From contig OZ038479.1 in assembly GCA_964036315.1 (NCBI GenBank), forward strand, positions 62,439,304 through 62,503,303: a stretch of DNA of 64,000 nt. The letters run 5' to 3'. Position 1 is the first letter of the stretch. Each line of letters starts with the position of its first letter. The notes beneath the pieces were generated by a model. The model ran no database searches. It was not told the DNA's origin and saw only the letters and a list, made by a program, of their open reading frames with translations. Source of the stretch: Acanthosepion esculentum. Its lineage: Eukaryota; Mollusca; Cephalopoda; Sepiida; Sepiidae. The translations under genes and the position numbers were made by a program. Positions 25,413 to 36,331 of the stretch are shown one piece after another.

Positions 25413-28400
25413 TTAGCAGCAACCATCCCCAGGAGATGTACAACTAAGGTTGGAACCCTGAGAGGGTGGAGTTCCCACATCTATTTCCTCGGGGCGAAAT
25501 TGAGCCCCAACCTCCTGAGGTAAGTTTTCCTCCCGCAACCTGGCCTGTATACTACCCAGGGGCATATCTTCCTCATCATCCGTTCCCTCTTCATGTGGGG
25601 GTTTGGCTACTCTTAATTTCAACTCTGCAAGGGGGATCTCATCCTCAGAAATCCACCTATGTGGTTCCCGTCGAGGAGGATAGAACTCCACCCCTGGGTC
25701 GTGATCATCATCTGCCATACTTGACGGGGATGATTCTAACTTGGAATCCTGGGTATCGGAGTCCAGCTCCGAGGGGGGTGCAGCTAATGTTGATTGCCTC
25801 ATTGACCTTCCGTTGTTTTCGACCTGTGCGTTTTCCCACTCTCTGAGCTCGGCTAATTTCAGATCATTAGCATGGACCCTCTTAACCTTTCCCGCTAGTT
25901 GGTCCCATATTACAAAAGTAACGGGGCTTGTTTTTTCGACTATCCTGTAGTATGGCCTCCACTTTTGATCTAGTTTACCCTGCCTATCGTGAGCCCGGTA
26001 ATAGACCGGGTCTCCTACATCTAACTCTACCTTTCGGCGATCCTTGTTTATGGCGTAATTCCTCTTTTTCTGTGCACGTCTAATCCTGTCCCGAGCCCTT
26101 ACGAAGGTTTTATGCTGTTGTTCAATGATGAGACGGTGGTGGTCCTCACCCATGTATTTCCTACGAGGTTTTAGCAAATTGTCTACCGGTAGGACCACAT
26201 CACGCCCGAACAGCATGTAGTATGGTGAGAATTTTGTGGTCTCACACATCGAGAACCTCACTGCGGCCAGCGCCTGAGTTAGGTACAGATCCCAATTATG
26301 TCTGTCACTCTCAGTTGATTTAGATAGAATGTCACCCAAGAAACGGTGGAAACGTTCTACCTTGGTATTGCTCTGTGGATGGTATGGAGACGTAGTTACA
26401 TGCCTTATATTGAGGCTTGCCATTGTTTCCCTCATGATCCCATTCACATTTTCAGACCCATTGTCGGTCACTATTTCTAAGGGGGCCCCATAGCGCGGAA
26501 ATATCTCTGTTAATATCAGACTAGCTACCGTTTGAGCCTTTTTGTCTGTTACAGCGTAGGCTTCTGGCCAATTAGTTAGCCAATCAACAAAGCTAACAAT
26601 ATAGACATTTCCCCGCAGGGTTTCACCGTATGGACCAGAGATATCCAAGCTAACCTTTTCAAATGGGTAAGCTGGAACATCCATTTCCTCAAGAGGGGCT
26701 GTCTCACACCTGCTACTTCTGGCCTGACAGGTGACACAGCTATTCACGTATGTCGTTACTTGTTTGTACAATCTAGGCCAGTAATATTTCCTACTAATGA
26801 GCTCGTAGGTCTTATCGATGCCTATGTGCCCTATAGCATCATGGCACTGTTCCAGGATCTTATTCTGTAGTGCACGGGGGACGTACAGTCGAGGTCTAGC
26901 TTCCTCGTCCCTATTAGAAAGGTAGTATAACCGATCATCCTGTATTAGGTATCTACTTGCACATGCTTCTGTTACCTTCCCTGCCTCTATTGCTTCTTTT
27001 AGTGTCCTAATTTCCTCATCCGTCTGGTATTCGCACTCTAGTCCTATTAAATGGTGCTGTCCTGCAGTATTTGAAGCATCACAGGTTACCTCGTCAACGC
27101 TTGGCACCTTTTCTATTCGGTGGGAGTTGATCGCATTTATCTGATAGGCTCGATCATCCACTTCTGGTATTACACTGATTGATTCCCGCTCCAACTGCTT
27201 AGGAATCCGTGATAATAAGTCAGCACATGTATTTTCTCTACCAGCCAGATATTCTATTTTGCAGTTATACCCGCTTAACTTAAGTGCCCATTGTTGGATC
27301 TTTTTATTGGTCCAGTCTGCTTCGAACAGATACTGGAGGGGCTTATGGTCAGTCTTAATTACGAAGGTAGCACCACTCAGGTAATAGTTCAGCTTTTCTA
27401 ATGCATAAACTATGGCATAAGCTTCCTTTTCAATCACGGGCCATCTCTGCTGAGTAGGAGACAATTTATGGGACAGGAAGTAAATGGGTACTTCCTCTGG
27501 CACACCTGGTATGGGGCTGTCCCTCTCGGGGCATGGTTGAGTAAGGCAGGCACCGATGCACTGATCGCTGGCATCGGTGTACAGAATCATTGGCCTACTC
27601 AGATCCGGGTAGGCCAATAAGGGGATGGCTGTCAACTGTTCCTTCAGTGTATTGAAAGATCGCTGACAATCCTCCGTCCAGCTAAACCGGGCATATTTCT
27701 TTGTTAATGCTATGAGTGGTGTTGCTATCCTTGAAAACGCTGGTATGAACCTCCTATAATAGCCTATTGCCCCTATAAATCCTCTAACTTCCCTAACAGT
27801 CCGTGGTTGGGGCATAGCTCTGATTACTTCAACCTTATCTATATCCGGGTGTACCCCACCCTCATCAATAACGAATCCTAGGTAGTTTGTTTCCTTTTTC
27901 ATAAACTGACATTTAGGTAACTTAATCTTTAGTCCATGCTTCCTTAACCGAGCAAACACTGACCTCAGGTGCCTGAGATGCTCATCGATAGTGGCTGAAA
28001 AGATCAATATGTCATCCAGGTAGGCCATAGCGAACTGTTCCAATCCCCCAAGCACCACAGACATGAGCTGTTGAAAAACACCAGGCGCATTGGCTAACCC
28101 AAAGGGCATGACTCTAAACTGATAAAGTCCCACGTGACATGCAAAGGCAGTCTTTTCTCGATCGGCCTCATCCAAGGCCACCTGCCAGTATCCTGATCTC
28201 AGATCTAACTTGGAAAAGTAGGTGGATTTGCCAAGCAAGGCCAGAATGTCATCGATCAATGGCAGGGGGTAGGCCAGAGGTTTCGTGATGTTATTCAAGG
28301 CTCGGAAATCAACACAAAACCTATGCCCCCCATCCTTCTTGCTGACTATTACTATTGGGAAACTCCACGGGGACACTGAACGTTCAATAACGCCTGCTCC

Positions 28401-30215
28401 CAGCATATCTTTAACTGCCCCTTCTACTAGTTCCCGTTTGTGCAGTGGGGTTCGATATGGTTTTAGTCTTATAGGTGGATGGTCGCCAGTGTTGATTTTC
28501 ATCCGAACTGACTGAGTTTGACCTAAATCCTTATCCGAGTTGGCTATTATGTCCCTATTCTCAATTATAATACTGCTTATCTTATCCTTGTGTTCAGTTG
28601 GTACCGCTATTTCTTCAACATTAACTGCTGTGTGTGTGTGTCCATCTCCATAATCTGCCTTACCTATTACATTCTCCCTTATGCTTGCAGATACCGCCTT
28701 TCCTATTTCCTTGCCGCTAGGTATTCTTATTGTGGTGTTAGTGGTGTTAGCCAACATAATTGGAATCTGGCCTTCCTTACCAACTTCCACCACTGATTCG
28801 CATAGCGTAACCTCCCCCTCTTCACGAATGGGATCATCTATGGGGGTTATTTGAAAAGTACCCCCACGTTGTTCTTCTGTGGGAGACACCCTGCCTTGAC
28901 AAGAAACAGCTGTACGAGGGCGAATAACAATGTCCTCAGTGGTTACCACCATAGATTCCTTGCTCATGCAGTTTTCAAGTGGTATCTCCTTCCCCCTTAA
29001 TTTCAGCCTAACCGGGTTGAAGCTAATGTGCGCCTCGTTTCCTTCCAGCCAATCTCTACCTAAGATCATCGATCTACAGAGAGTGGTTGCTACATATAAT
29101 GTTTGCATAGTTACCACCTCTTCTACCATCACTGGCAGACATATCATACCAGATATTTTTATTTCCCGGCCATCAGCCTGTACTACCCTTAAGTCTGCAG
29201 GTTTTAAATCCTTGCTCATAAACCCTAATTCTAACAAATCCTTGCGCTTAATTATTGATATGGATGCTCCAGTATCTAATAATGCTGTTACCTTTTTGTT
29301 TACTATCTCTACCTCACAAGTTAACTCAGTGCCCTGACCAATTAATCCATAACTTTGGGCCACACTGATTTCCCTCTGGGTGCCCCCCACCACGTTTCCC
29401 TGGATCCTTCCAAACCTCCTACCTCCGGATGCACCCTCCTTTCTGGGGCACTCCTTCCGTATGTGACCCAGCTGTCCGCACTCCCAACACCCCGGTTGTC
29501 TTGGGTCAGGGAGTGGCCTTCTCCAGCCCCTTTCATGGGGGTGGTCTCTCCAACGATAGCCCGAATGGCCACGATCCCCCTGATCCCAAGCAACAGGAGG
29601 AGTCTCTGTCCACCCCGTTCTCGTATCTCTTGCCCATCCCTTTTCTTCTCCCCTCCCCTGGGAGGCTGTGAGCCTATTATAGAGCCTAAGACTCTTTCCT
29701 GCCGTTGCAAACGCCTCCGCAAGTGAGGCTGGGGCCGCCCTTGCTGTGTCTTCTCTTACGAACGCATTTTCTATAGCGTCCGTGTAGTACTCAGCTAGTT
29801 GCGCCTGCACCGCCTCCCCATCACGTTGAACAGCGTCTTTGTATGCAACCTTAGCTAATCCTAAAACTCTACTTGCTAGTTCCGAGAGAGTTTCTCCTTC
29901 CCTTTGCTTAATCTTAATTAAGGCCCGAGCAGCATCAGTCGCACTAGTATAATCACTGTACTGGTTCGTCAGCTGTTCTAAAAGGTCTCCCCAGTTACTT
30001 TCAGGATTATCATCTAAATATAATCCTATGTACTCCGATACCACCCCGTCCGAATAGTCATAAGCCAGATTCACCAACTCTGTCTGTGTAAGTTGGTAAA
30101 TTCTAGCCTTTTTCTTCAGAGCTTGTACCCAGGCCGGAAACGAACAGGCCTTTCCCGTGAATATAGGGATCTTGGATCCACTTGCGGCTACCTTAAAAAT
30201 ATCTATCCTATCCAT
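25413..30215 (-). CDS. Fused gag-pol polyprotein, 1600 aa, Ty3/gypsy type, copy 1
   Basis: Encodes the structural protein and all enzymes for reverse transcription and integration in one frame, with no gag/pol frameshift or stop. Residues 1-240 form a gag-like region. C243-X2-C-X4-H-X4-C256 is a CCHC nucleocapsid knuckle. An aspartic protease has DTGAS at 314-318 and ILGRD at 384-388. Reverse transcriptase carries D671, PFGLANAP (704-711) and YLDD (732-735). RNase H shows D881, E929, D956 and D999. Integrase has an H1125-X4-H1130-X29-C1160-X2-C1163 zinc domain, then D1191, D1251 and E1287 (D,D-35-E) and a KWRPYY motif near 1418-1423 resembling the GPY/F module. No chromodomain was seen. The last 150 residues are acidic and unassigned. 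The Met at 30215 is the first before the gag homology. All key residues are present, so this copy could be active. Confidence 0.96.
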   Translation of the reverse strand: MDRIDIFKVAASGSKIPIFTGKACSFPAWVQALKKKARIYQLTQTELVNLAYDYSDGVVSEYIGLYLDDNPESNWGDLLEQLTNQYSDYTSATDAARALIKIKQREGETLSELASRVLGLAKVAYKDAVQRDGEAVQAQLAEYYTDAIENAFVREDTARAAPASLAEAFATAGKSLRLYNRLTASQGRGEEKGWARDTRTGWTETPPVAWDQGDRGHSGYRWRDHPHERGWRRPLPDPRQPGCWECGQLGHIRKECPRKEGASGGRRFGRIQGNVVGGTQREISVAQSYGLIGQGTELTCEVEIVNKKVTALLDTGASISIIKRKDLLELGFMSKDLKPADLRVVQADGREIKISGMICLPVMVEEVVTMQTLYVATTLCRSMILGRDWLEGNEAHISFNPVRLKLRGKEIPLENCMSKESMVVTTEDIVIRPRTAVSCQGRVSPTEEQRGGTFQITPIDDPIREEGEVTLCESVVEVGKEGQIPIMLANTTNTTIRIPSGKEIGKAVSASIRENVIGKADYGDGHTHTAVNVEEIAVPTEHKDKISSIIIENRDIIANSDKDLGQTQSVRMKINTGDHPPIRLKPYRTPLHKRELVEGAVKDMLGAGVIERSVSPWSFPIVIVSKKDGGHRFCVDFRALNNITKPLAYPLPLIDDILALLGKSTYFSKLDLRSGYWQVALDEADREKTAFACHVGLYQFRVMPFGLANAPGVFQQLMSVVLGGLEQFAMAYLDDILIFSATIDEHLRHLRSVFARLRKHGLKIKLPKCQFMKKETNYLGFVIDEGGVHPDIDKVEVIRAMPQPRTVREVRGFIGAIGYYRRFIPAFSRIATPLIALTKKYARFSWTEDCQRSFNTLKEQLTAIPLLAYPDLSRPMILYTDASDQCIGACLTQPCPERDSPIPGVPEEVPIYFLSHKLSPTQQRWPVIEKEAYAIVYALEKLNYYLSGATFVIKTDHKPLQYLFEADWTNKKIQQWALKLSGYNCKIEYLAGRENTCADLLSRIPKQLERESISVIPEVDDRAYQINAINSHRIEKVPSVDEVTCDASNTAGQHHLIGLECEYQTDEEIRTLKEAIEAGKVTEACASRYLIQDDRLYYLSNRDEEARPRLYVPRALQNKILEQCHDAIGHIGIDKTYELISRKYYWPRLYKQVTTYVNSCVTCQARSSRCETAPLEEMDVPAYPFEKVSLDISGPYGETLRGNVYIVSFVDWLTNWPEAYAVTDKKAQTVASLILTEIFPRYGAPLEIVTDNGSENVNGIMRETMASLNIRHVTTSPYHPQSNTKVERFHRFLGDILSKSTESDRHNWDLYLTQALAAVRFSMCETTKFSPYYMLFGRDVVLPVDNLLKPRRKYMGEDHHRLIIEQQHKTFVRARDRIRRAQKKRNYAINKDRRKVELDVGDPVYYRAHDRQGKLDQKWRPYYRIVEKTSPVTFVIWDQLAGKVKRVHANDLKLAELREWENAQVENNGRSMRQSTLAAPPSELDSDTQDSKLESSPSSMADDDHDPGVEFYPPRREPHRWISEDEIPLAELKLRVAKPPHEEGTDDEEDMPLGSIQARLREENLPQEVGAQFRPEEIDVGTPPSQGSNLSCTSPGDGCC

Positions 30216-30861
30216 ATTTCTATTAAATGCCAGCCAGAAACACTAGTGAGAAACAACAAGGACCAAAAAAAAAAATAAAACAAAAGAACAAATTTTCAGC
30301 CTACCTTGCAGGGACCGGAATAGATTCCCTTTTTCTGTTTCTTTCTTTTTTTTTCTTTTTTTTTTTTTCTTTTTTTCTTTCCTTTTTTTTTTCTTCTTTT
30401 TTTTTTTTTTTAGTGTTTGTTTACTTGTTCATTGCAGTCGTCCTCCTAGATGTAGTAAAAATTAAAAAAAAAAAAATCTCCAGTACTTGAAGTGTCCGTT
30501 CTCTAAGGGGGAAAGGAGTGTGTATCTGTCTGTGCCTCCTTTCTTGCTTCCTTTCTCTCTCTCACTCTGCGTCACTTTCTTTTTAACTGTTCCCTTTCCT
30601 CCTTTTGCCTCTGTTTTTATCTGTCTTTGTTTCGTCGTTCGTCTGTTTTTGTTTTGGTTTGGTTGTTTTTTGTTTTTCCTAAATTTTTTTTTTTTTATAT
30701 ACACACGTATCTGTGTCTATCGGATTATCGAAGTCTTCACTCATTTACACATATACACATACATCTATGCACATATATTGAGTGTTTAATCGGACGATTC
30801 GATCTTTCCTTCCTTCTCCTTCCTCCACAAAGTCAATCGTACTAGCGTGCAACCCAAGGTC
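30216..30861 (-). other. Element 5' leader, copy 1
   Basis: The 646 bp between the primer-binding site and the gag-pol start contain no supported gene. On the plus strand it is rich in T and C. It includes an uninterrupted pyrimidine run at 30338-30411 (74 nt, homopurine in the element transcript), an A13 run near 30464 and a T13 run near 30685. Packaging or translation signals may lie here, but none could be identified by reading. Confidence 0.7.
30338..30411. repeat. 74-nt homopyrimidine/homopurine tract in the leader, copy 1
   Basis: Only C and T on the plus strand for 74 consecutive bases, mostly T-runs separated by single C. In the element transcript it is a long purine run, 123 nt before the gag-pol start codon. 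Copy 2 has it at 43429-43502. Confidence 0.9.
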
Positions 30862-30863
30862 GG

Positions 30864-30881
30864 TCCTGGTCGGCGGCGCCA
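30864..30881 (-). promoter_or_regulatory. Primer-binding site, copy 1
   Basis: One base inside the 5' LTR the minus strand reads TGGCGCCGCCGACCAGGA. TGG pairs with the CCA end of a tRNA, and the position is canonical for minus-strand DNA priming. I could not assign the tRNA with confidence. The start resembles the TGGCGC sites of several gypsy elements, but the following bases do not match one I can name safely. Confidence 0.8.
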
Positions 30882-30882
30882 A

Positions 30883-31644
30883 TGTGAGACTACCCACCTC
30901 TGCAACTCGCTGCACAAAGACACTGACCCCACGTCGTAGAATTTCTGTGCGGTGGATCGAGCGAGAGGTAGGCTCACAGGTAAAAGAAAAACACAACTAC
31001 AAACTTGGGTAGGACGAAAAGAGGAGAGAAGGTGTGTGACCTTTTTGTGGATGATAACTCTTGGTTGATTCTCGGCTGGCGGAAAAAATATATCCTAACT
31101 AACAATGTCCGGCTGCTAATGGGTCGCTCTTCGATGTTACGTGCTCCGGCCTAAATCAACCTTCCTCGAACCTAAACTAAGTCTAACTCCCCGTGGCCCA
31201 AAACGCTGCCGTATATATGGAGAATCCTATTTCCTCATTTCCGGACAAGGGACACCCACGAATAAACCCATAACTTTTTCATGACCATTTCTCTCTTTGA
31301 AGAAAGTGGACATAAAACTATTTCTTAGCCTAGCTGACTCCGATTCAGGGACATTGAATTCAAACCCTTTTAAGTTTTGACCAGAGCCGGTCTTTTTCCT
31401 ATCTTAGTATTTTGACAAGTACTTAACACTTATCTACCCTTTTCGCCATATGTTTTTATCTAGATTCCTAATCTAATCATTTGGTCTTGAAGTTTGATGC
31501 CCAGGTCAAATCTAACTAATCTTCTCGCACATATGTGTGCGCGCGCACGCACACACAGATGTGGGGGTGTATATATACACACACACAGATGTGCGGGCGC
31601 ACACACACACACGTGTGCGCATATATCCGACTCATAGTGTCACA
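30883..31644 (-). repeat. 5' LTR of element copy 1 (762 bp)
   Basis: Same ends as the left LTR (TGTGAGACTACCC to AGTGTCACA), longer by one TAAC repeat near 31097. As the 5' LTR it should hold the promoter for the element's genomic RNA, transcribed leftward. The TATATAT run near 31212 is the only TATA-like candidate noted at a sensible depth. No polyadenylation hexamer on the sense strand was recognised within the LTR. Confidence 0.95.
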
Positions 31645-31648
31645 CGAA
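31645..31648. repeat. Target-site duplication CGAA, right side of element copy 1
   Basis: Matches CGAA at 23236-23239. The satellite resumes in phase with GAAAACAAAGG. Confidence 0.85.
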
Positions 31649-34600
31649 GAAAACAAAGGAAAATATTGCATATTTTGATCATTTTCAAATGAAAATGCTG
31701 AAAACAAATGAAAATATTGCATATTTTGATCATTTTCAAATGAAAACGAAGAAAACAAATGAAAATATTGCATATTTTGAACATTTTCAAATGAAAACGA
31801 AGAAAACAAAAGAAAATATTGCATATTTAGATCATTTTCAAATGAAAATGCTGAAAAGAAATGAAAATATTGCATATTTTGATCATTTTCAAATGAAAAC
31901 GAAGAAAACAAATGAAAATATTGCATATTTGGATCATTTTCAAATGAAAATGCTGAAAACAAATGAAAATATTGCATATTTTGCTCATTTTCAAATGAAA
32001 ACGAAGAAAACAAATGAAAATATTGCATATTTTGATCATTTTCAAATGAAAACGAAGAAAACAAAGGAAAATATTGCATATTTTGATTATTTTCAAATGA
32101 AAATGCTGAAAACAAATGAAAATATTGCATATTTTGATCATTTTCAAATGAAAACGAAGAAAACAAATGAAAATATTGCATATTTTGCTCATTTTCAAAA
32201 GAAAACGAAGAAAACAAATGAAAATATTGCATATTTTGATCATTTTCAAATGAAAACGAAGAAAACAAATGAAAATATTGCATATTTTGATCATTTTCAA
32301 ATGAAAATGCTGAAAACAAATGAAAATATTGCATATTTTGATCATTTTCAATTGAAAACGAAGAAAACAAATAAAAATATTGCATATTTTGATCATTTTC
32401 AAATGAAAACGAAGAAAACAAATGAAAATATTGCATATTTTGATCATTTTCAAATGAAAACGAAGAAAACAAATGAAAATATTGCATATTTTGATCATTT
32501 TCAAATGAAAACATATGAAAATATTGCATATTTTGATCATTTTCAAATGAAAACGAAGAAAACAAATGAAAATATTGCATATTTTGATCATTTTCAAATG
32601 AAAATGCTGAAAAGAAATGAAAATATAGCATATTTTGATCATTTTCAAATGAAAACGAAGAAAACAAATGAAAATATTGCATATTTTGATCATTTTCAAA
32701 TGAAAACGAAGAAAACAAATGAAAATATAGCATATTTTGATCATTTTCAAATGAAAACGAAGAAAACAAATGAAAATATTGCATATTTTGATCATTTTCA
32801 AATGAAAACGAAGAAAACAAATGAAAATATTGCATATTTTGATCATTTTCAAATGAAAACGAAGAAAACAAATGAAAATATAGCATATTTTGATCATTTT
32901 CAAATGAAAACGAAGAAAACAAATGAAAATATTGCATATTTTGATCATTTTCAAATGAAAATGCTGAAAACAAATGAAAATATTGCATATTTTGATCATT
33001 TTCAAATGAAAACGAAGAAAACAAATGAAAATATTGCATATTTTGATCATTTTAAAATGAAAATGCTGAAAACAAATGAAAATATTGCATATTTGGACCA
33101 TTTTATATTGAAAACGAAGAAAACAAATGAAAATATTGCATATTTTGATCATTTTCAAATGAAAACGAAGAAAACAAATGAAAATATTGCATATTTGGAT
33201 CATTTTCAAATGAAAACGAAGAAAACAATTGAAAATATTGCATATTTTGATCATTTTCAAATGAAAACGAAGAAAACAAATGAAAATATTGCATATTTTG
33301 ATCATTTTCAAATGAAAATGCTGAAAACAAATGAAAATATTGTATATTTTGATTATTTTCAAATGAAAATGCTGAAAACAAATGAAAATATTGCATATTT
33401 TGATCATTTTCAAATGAAAACGAAGAAAACAAATGAAAATATTGCATATTTTGATCATTTTCAAATGAAAACGAAGAAAACAAATGAAAATATTGCATAT
33501 TTTGATCATTTTCAAATGAAAACGAAGAAAACAATTGAAAATATTGCATATTTTGATCATTTTCAAATGAAAACGAAGAAAACAAATGAAAATATTGCAT
33601 ATTTTGATCATTTTCAAATGAAAATGCTGAAAACAAATGAAAATATTGCATATTTTGATCATTTTCAAATGAAAACGAAGAAAACAAATGAAAATATTGC
33701 ATATTTTGATGATTTTCAGATGAAAATGCTGAAAACAAATGAAAATATTGCATATTTTGATCATTTTCAAATGAAAATGCTGAAAACAAATGAAAATATT
33801 TCATATTTTGATCATTTTCAAATGAAAACGAAGAAAACAAATGAAAATATTGCATATTTTGATCATTTTCAAATGAAAACGAAGAAAACAAATGAAAATA
33901 TTGCATATTTTTATCATTTTCAAATGAAAACGAAGAAAACAAATGAAAATATTGCATATTTTGATCATTTTCAAATGAAAATGCTGAAAACAAACGAAAA
34001 TATTGCATATTTTGATGATTTTCAAATGAAAATGCTGAAAACAAATGAAAATATTGCATATTTTGATCATTTTCAAATGAAAACGAAGAAAACAAATGAA
34101 AATATTGCATATTTTGATCATTTTCAAATGAAAACGAAGAAAACAAAGGAAAATATTGCATATTTTGATCATTTTCAAATGAAAATGCTGAAAAGAAATG
34201 AAAATATTGCATATTTTGATCATTTTCAAATGAAAACGAAGAAAACAAATGAAAATATTGCATATTTGGATCATTTTCAAATGAAAATGCTGAAAACAAA
34301 TGAAAATATTGCATATTTTGATCATTAACAAATGAAAACGAAGAAAACAAATGAAAATATTGCATATTTTGATCATTTTCAATTGAAAACGAAGAAAACA
34401 AATAAAAATATTGCATATTTTGATCATTTTCAAATGAAAACGAAGAAAACAAATGAAAATATTGCATATTTTGATCATTTTCAAGTGAAAACGAAGAAAA
34501 CAAATGAAAATATTGCATATTTTGAACATTTTCAAATGAAAACGAAGAAAACAAAGGAAAATATTGCATATTTTGATCATTTTCAAATGAAAATGCTGAA

Positions 34601-36327
34601 AACAAATGAAAATATTGCATATTTTGATCATTTTCAAATGAAAATGCTGAAAACAAATGAAAATATTGCATATTTTGATCATTTTCAAATGAAAACAAAG
34701 AAAACAAATGAAAATATTGCATATTTTGATCATTTTCAAATGAAAATGCTGAAAACAAATGAGAATATTGCATATTTTGAACATTTTCAAATGAAAACGA
34801 AGAAAACAAAGGAAAATATTGCATATTTTGATCATTTTCAAATGAAAATGCTGAAAAGAAATGAAAATATTGCATATTTTGCTCATTTTCAAATGAAAAC
34901 GAAGAAAACAAATGAAAATATTGCATATTTTGATCATTTTCAAATGAAAACGAAGAAAACAAATGAAAATATTGCATATTTTGAACATTTTCAAATGAAA
35001 ACGAAGAAAACAAAGGAAAATATTGCATATTTTGATTATTTTCAAATGAAAATGCTGAAAAGAAATGAAAATATTGCATATTTTCATCATTTTCAAATGA
35101 AAACGAAGAAAACAAATGAAAATATTGCATATTTGGATCATTTTCAAATGAAAATGCTGAAAACAAATGAAAATATTGCATATTTTGATCATTAACAAAT
35201 GAAAACGAAGAAAACAAATGAAAATATTGCATATTTTGATCATTTTCAATTGAAAACGAAGAAAACAAATAAAAATATTGCATATTTTGATCATTTTCAA
35301 ATGAAAACGAAGAAAACAAATGAAAATATTGCATATTTTGATCATTTTCAAATGAAAACGAAGAAAACAAATGAAAATATTGCATATTTTGAACATTTTC
35401 AAATGAAAACGAAGAAAACAAAGGAAAATATTGCATATTTTGATCATTTTCAAATGAAAATGCTGAAAAGAAATGAAAATATTGCATATTTTGATCATTT
35501 TCAAATGAAAACGAAGAAAACAAATGAAAATATTGCATATTTGGATCATTTTCAAATGAAAATGCTGAAAACAAATGAAAATATTGCATATTTTGATCAT
35601 TTTCAAATGAAAACGAAGAAAACAAATGAAAATATTGCATATTTTGATCATTTTCAAATGAAAACGAAGAAAACAAAGGAAAATATTGGATATTTTGATC
35701 ATTTTCAAATGAAAATGCTGAAAACAAATGAAAATATTGCATATTTTGATCATTTTCAAATGAAAACGAAGAAAACAAATGAAAATATTGCATATTTTGA
35801 TCATTTTCAATTGAAAACGAAGAAAACAAATAAAAATATTGCATATTTTGATCATTTTCAAATGAAAACGAAGAAAACAAATGAAAATATTGCATATTTT
35901 GATCATTTTCAAATGAAAACGAAGAAAACAAATGAAAATATTGCATATTTTGATCATTTTCAAATGAAAATGCTGAAAACAAATGAAAATATTGCATATT
36001 TTGATCATTTTCAAATGAAAACGAAGAAAACAAATGAAAATATTGCATATTTTGATCATTTTCAAATGAAAATGCTGAAAACAAATGAGAATATTGCATA
36101 TTTTGAACATTTTCAAATGAAAACGAAGAAAACAAAGGAAAATATTGCATATTTTGATCATTTTCAAATGAAAATGCTGAAAACAAATGAAAATATTGCA
36201 TATATTGCTCATTTTCAAATGAAAACGAAGAAAACAAATGAAAATATTGCATATTTTGATCATTTTCAAATGAAAACGAAGAAAACAAATGAAAATATTG
36301 CATATTTTGATCATTTTCAAATGAAAA

Positions 36328-36331
36328 CGAA
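36328..36331. repeat. Target-site duplication CGAA, left side of element copy 2
   Basis: Same tetranucleotide in the same monomer context as at copy 1, as expected for a duplicated insertion. Partner at 44736-44739. Confidence 0.85.

Larger units (their letters stand above)
23240..31644 (-). mobile_element. Ty3/gypsy-type LTR retrotransposon, copy 1 (8405 bp, apparently intact)
   Basis: Complete LTR retrotransposon whose genes run on the minus strand, so the right LTR is its 5' LTR. The ends are TGTGA...TCACA inverted repeats. Order in its own sense: 5' LTR, PBS, leader, fused gag-pol, two short frames, polypurine tract, 3' LTR. Integrase lies after RNase H, which is the Ty3/gypsy (Metaviridae) order. 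The two LTRs differ only by a 4-bp TAAC insertion and two substitutions, as far as I can see, so the insertion is young. The coding frame is uninterrupted and all catalytic motifs are present. No complete env gene was found. Confidence 0.96.
20605..33798. repeat. Tandem segmental duplication, copy A (satellite + LTR element + satellite)
   Basis: This 13.19-kb unit holds the end of block 1, element copy 1 and the first 2.15 kb of block 2. Its partner is 33799-46887. The offset is 13092 bp from about 21.05 kb to the A-run at 24267, then 13091 bp. Both edges lie on the rare monomer with TTTCAT for TTGCAT. Left of about 21.05 kb the partner has two fewer monomers, but the order of variants is still recognisable back to the TTTCAT monomer. 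Beyond it the flanks no longer match. The edges were placed by eye from variant order, so they are good to about one monomer. Confidence 0.88.
31645..36331. repeat. 51-bp satellite array, block 2 (between the two elements)
   Basis: Same monomer family as block 1, 4.69 kb. It is a mosaic. From 31645 to about 33798 the order of variants equals that right of copy 2 (44736-46887). From 33799 to 36331 it equals that left of copy 1 (20605-23239). The left part has ATATAGCAT, ACATATGAAAA, ACAATTGAAAA and TTGTATATTTTGATTAT variants. The right part has the AAGGAAAAT, AAGAAATG and CATTAACAAATG variants of block 1. Confidence 0.96.

Noticed and set aside
28285..29726. Plus-strand frames of 70-135 codons opposite gag-pol (and the same in copy 2)
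   Set aside because: They lie antisense within the strongly supported gag-pol frame and show no domain of their own.
30462..30704. 80-codon Lys-rich minus-strand frame in the leader
   Set aside because: Arises from A-rich low-complexity sequence. No domain, and no sign that it is more than a chance upstream frame.
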